Assembly (NCBI GenBank): GCA_008973525.1
Contig: WACJ01000502.1
Location: 2,232,001-2,296,000, forward strand
Direction: 5' to 3'
DNA from: Stenopsyche tienmushanensis
Lineage: Eukaryota; Arthropoda; Insecta; Trichoptera; Stenopsychidae
Length of the DNA: 64,000 nt
The translations under genes and the position numbers were made by a program. Below, piece after piece: positions 61,437 through 64,000 of the stretch (position 1 is the stretch's first letter; each line of letters begins with the position of its first letter). The notes beneath the pieces are model-generated. The model ran no database searches and was not told the origin of the DNA. It saw only the letters and a list, made by a program, of their open reading frames with translations.

Positions 61437-61562
61437 TTTTGTATGTTAACAAGCACATGTGACTAGCACGCGCGAAGGGGGCATTGACTTTATGCATACC
61501 CGTTGCATACATAAAATATGCCTCAAATGAAGTGGACGCTATAGGAGGGTTGACTGTATTTA
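61437..61562 (+). repeat. Transposon-end-like direct repeat, copy B
   Basis: CGAAGGGGGCATTGACTTTATG, then GAAGTGGACGCTATAGGAGGGTTGACTGTAT, matching copy A at 60396-60518. Confidence 0.55.
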
Positions 61563-61774
61563 AGAGATTACATTTTTCTATTAATATTGTATGCATAAAA
61601 AAATAGTATGGTTATTTGAAGGTTCCTACGGAAACATAAACGGCTTACAAACAAAGTGATAGTTCTAAACTGTTCACTATAAACATATGTAAAAAGACGT
61701 ATACTATCGTAAATGGACAATTTTTTGTTAATAAAGCGTAACACGTATTTCGTAGCTCGTTTTTGTTGTGTTCC

Positions 61775-62110
61775 ATCAAGGTGTGCGGTACCCATCCTAC
61801 CACATAACACCCATCCTATTCGTTTTGTCGATGAGTTTTAAATGTGTTTTCACGGGGCACCATAGAAATCCCGATCTTTAGGATAACACCACGATTGTTT
61901 GCCATGGATTAGACTCGACTAGATATGTTTATGCACAAACATATTATCAAAATTCGAAGATCCTTCAGTTTTCGGTTCATCCCTTAAACTTCTATTATAC
62001 AATTTTAATTTCTGTCACCAATATTAACATTCAGGAACTTTTAGCATTTCGCTTTTTGTTCTTGTTTTGCTTTTTCTTCGGTTTTTTTTGACATTCAAAA
62101 CAAAATATGG
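61775..62110 (-). pseudogene. mariner relic, second lineage
   Basis: Blocks GGTACCCATCCTACCACATAACACCCATCCTATTCG, GATGAGTTTTAAA and CGGTTCATCCCTTAAACTT are shared with 53725-54062 and 30640-31050. The HTH frame is broken by several stops. Confidence 0.6.
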
Positions 62111-62119
62111 AGATCGCCT

Positions 62120-64000
62120 ACATCTATTATAACGGATGTGGCACCTTAAGAAGAAAGTAATGATGTGCAAAATATTTAGAAGCTATCAAAGGCACCTCAT
62201 TTTATGTTACATTTTTAAATAGATTCTCCTCCGAAATATCAGCCTTTGAATTAAATTTAGAATTCAATTCGAAATGATTACGACGACACACAAATGCAGA
62301 ATGAAATATTGTAGAGTCTAAATGGATAATCCATCATGGAAAACTTGTACGCCATTATTCCATCTATGCAACAGTCGAAGTGCACTTTTCCGTAATGCAT
62401 TTCGACCCTACAATCATACGTATTTCCGATTTAAAATCATCCCTGAACTGAATTTCGTCGTAAATTCTAAAAACGTAGTTCCACGTCAGATTGAACGTAA
62501 ATGTCGAACGTCCATTTGCGTGAGCAATTTCAGCAACGTACAATAAATCCGATTGAAATTTTCACATTCGATTTTTCTGAAATGCGACGCAAAACGCACG
62601 ATCACATTCTTGACATGACATTGTGTCGTAAAAATTCTGATAAAAAATATTTTAAGGCTATATATCTTTATGTCTTTACGACCATCCCAGAAGTGGTCCT
62701 CATATATATAAAGCATCTACAATGGGGCGTAATCGCGGATTTTTTACGCTGATTACAAATTTTATTGTCGCCTTGGTTGATATAGGTTAAACTGAAGATG
62801 TTCCCTTTTTTTTACTGCGCATTCCATATTTGTTTTTTTTTTTTTAATATGACACCCTTAAAAATACAATCTGCTTTCATTTGCAATTTCAATGCATTTC
62901 GTATTATATATTGCCATTGCTAACGATCTGCATGTTCATATTGAAGCCCTATCGCGTCCAATATGCCAATATGAATCACGTAAGCTTATAATGTAATTTG
63001 ATGTTCTAAAGAAATCTTCTCAAGCTTTCAAATATACATAGATTTTATCATCATTATTGGATTTATAGCTAAATTCTATCCAAATGTTCATATAAAAATA
63101 CGAACAAAATATTTGAATATCACCGACTTGGGGGTTTTATGAACCCCTAATATACGCGTCCAACGTTTATCGCTTATAATATACACATATGATCATTTAT
63201 AAAACAATTTTCAGTTGCTACATCGTGTCGTAAATAATATTTTCAGCACCCCGTGCAATATCAACAGACATTTTAAACTTATTGGATATACAAATGGAAG
63301 TTATAAGATATGACATTAAAATATATTGTTACGTTTCATATACACTATTTTAATAATAAAAAAAAATGGATAAACTCAAAAAATTGGATAGTTTATTGGC
63401 TTCATTTTGACGTGTACATATATGCCGAATCTTTCAACAAGAACGCTCTAATTTTGTTAAGTTATAACAGTCGTGTTATTAAAGCAACATCTATCAAATT
63501 TATTGTAAATGACTTATTAATATATGGCAAATTATCATAAATGTTTATAGTATTGGACAACGTATATAAATCATCAAATTTTATTTTCAAAATCAGTACT
63601 CCGTTCTAAATACGTTTCGGCAAAAAAATAATTTTTAGCAATGAGTTCCATTCTTTGTATGAATAGGACATAAATCCTACAGAACGATGCTACATTCTAC
63701 ACAGCACATGCCACGATGAACATTCTGCACGAGCGATTTGAGGGCATTTTGAGGTCGATTTTTTTGAGAGATTTTATCCCTTACACTTTACCACCCTATA
63801 ACTACTAAAATCATTGCGATTTGGATCCGCTAATTAAAGTCAAGGAAGTTTGATGACAATTTGATGCTGAAGTGAAATTATCAATTGACTATTCAACTTT
63901 TGCATCAATAATTTAATTTATCCGTCATTATTAACATTTAAATTTGTACTTTTTTTTGACAATACATCGTATTTTAGCACTCTAAGGGTTAAAAGAACAA
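62120..64000. other. Unassigned region
   Basis: Overlapping frames on both strands at 62322-62752 (74, 76 and 83 codons) lie in a slightly GC-richer patch. A 76-codon + frame lies at 63310-63540. None carries a motif that I recognise. The rest is AT-rich, with a T-run near 62830. Confidence 0.3.

Noticed and set aside
62322..62752. Three overlapping open frames on both strands
   Set aside because: None has a domain, and mutual overlap suggests a base-composition effect.
1..64000. CRISPR arrays, operons, ribosome binding sites, phage genes
   Set aside because: The window is eukaryotic by its spliced gene and transposon content. No regularly spaced repeats or bacterial gene organisation were seen.

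Overview
This 64 kb window looks like nuclear DNA of an arthropod, most likely an insect. It is strongly AT-rich and gene-poor. The one gene I recognise with confidence, a cytochrome b5, is split by short introns (255 and 76 nt) with GT/AG boundaries. Much of the rest is relics of animal-type DNA transposons: several mariner lineages, a Tigger/pogo-type element and many MITEs. I see no bacterial operon, rRNA, tRNA or CRISPR array.

Layout. 0.5-4.5 kb: an element with arms of about 420 bp in inverted orientation (571-3993), holding transposase relics and part of a repeat family called R here, followed by a mariner transposase fragment. 5.5-6.9 kb: two further mariner relics. 8.7-9.7 kb: repeat mosaic. 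10.17-10.95 kb: a + strand frame with far fewer stops than expected, probably a decayed gene, ending about 110 bp from the 3' end of the convergent cytochrome b5 gene (11056-11735, minus). 12.3-13.3 kb: an R copy next to a Tigger/pogo relic. 13.4-25.4 kb: mostly unassigned AT-rich DNA with one MITE (22350-23010) and a tandem scrap of transposase (16.5 kb).

25.4-52.6 kb: a small mariner derivative, then a convincing core promoter (TATA box plus initiator, 26486-26521) and a probable untranslated first exon ending in a consensus donor at 26698. The gene it starts runs rightward, and I could not identify its protein. Possible exons further right include a terminal exon at 51933-52135 with a poly(A) signal; joining them to this promoter is only an inference. 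Two other GC-richer islands have overlapping open frames (36.8-37.2 kb and 40.9-41.6 kb). MITEs lie at 29.2, 36.3, 39.6, 42.0, 44.8 and 52.1 kb, and a second R plus mariner composite at 47.7-48.9 kb.

53-64 kb: mariner N-terminal fragments, a probable LINE reverse-transcriptase scrap, short segmental duplications, and a MITE flanked by two direct copies of a transposon-end-like repeat (60.4 and 61.5 kb). No complete transposase was found, so every element here looks immobile or dependent on a partner elsewhere. The most distinctive repeats are five copies of a MITE family built from inverted runs around GTGCG/ATGCG and CCGCATAACTTCGAAATCGC, in two sequence subfamilies.
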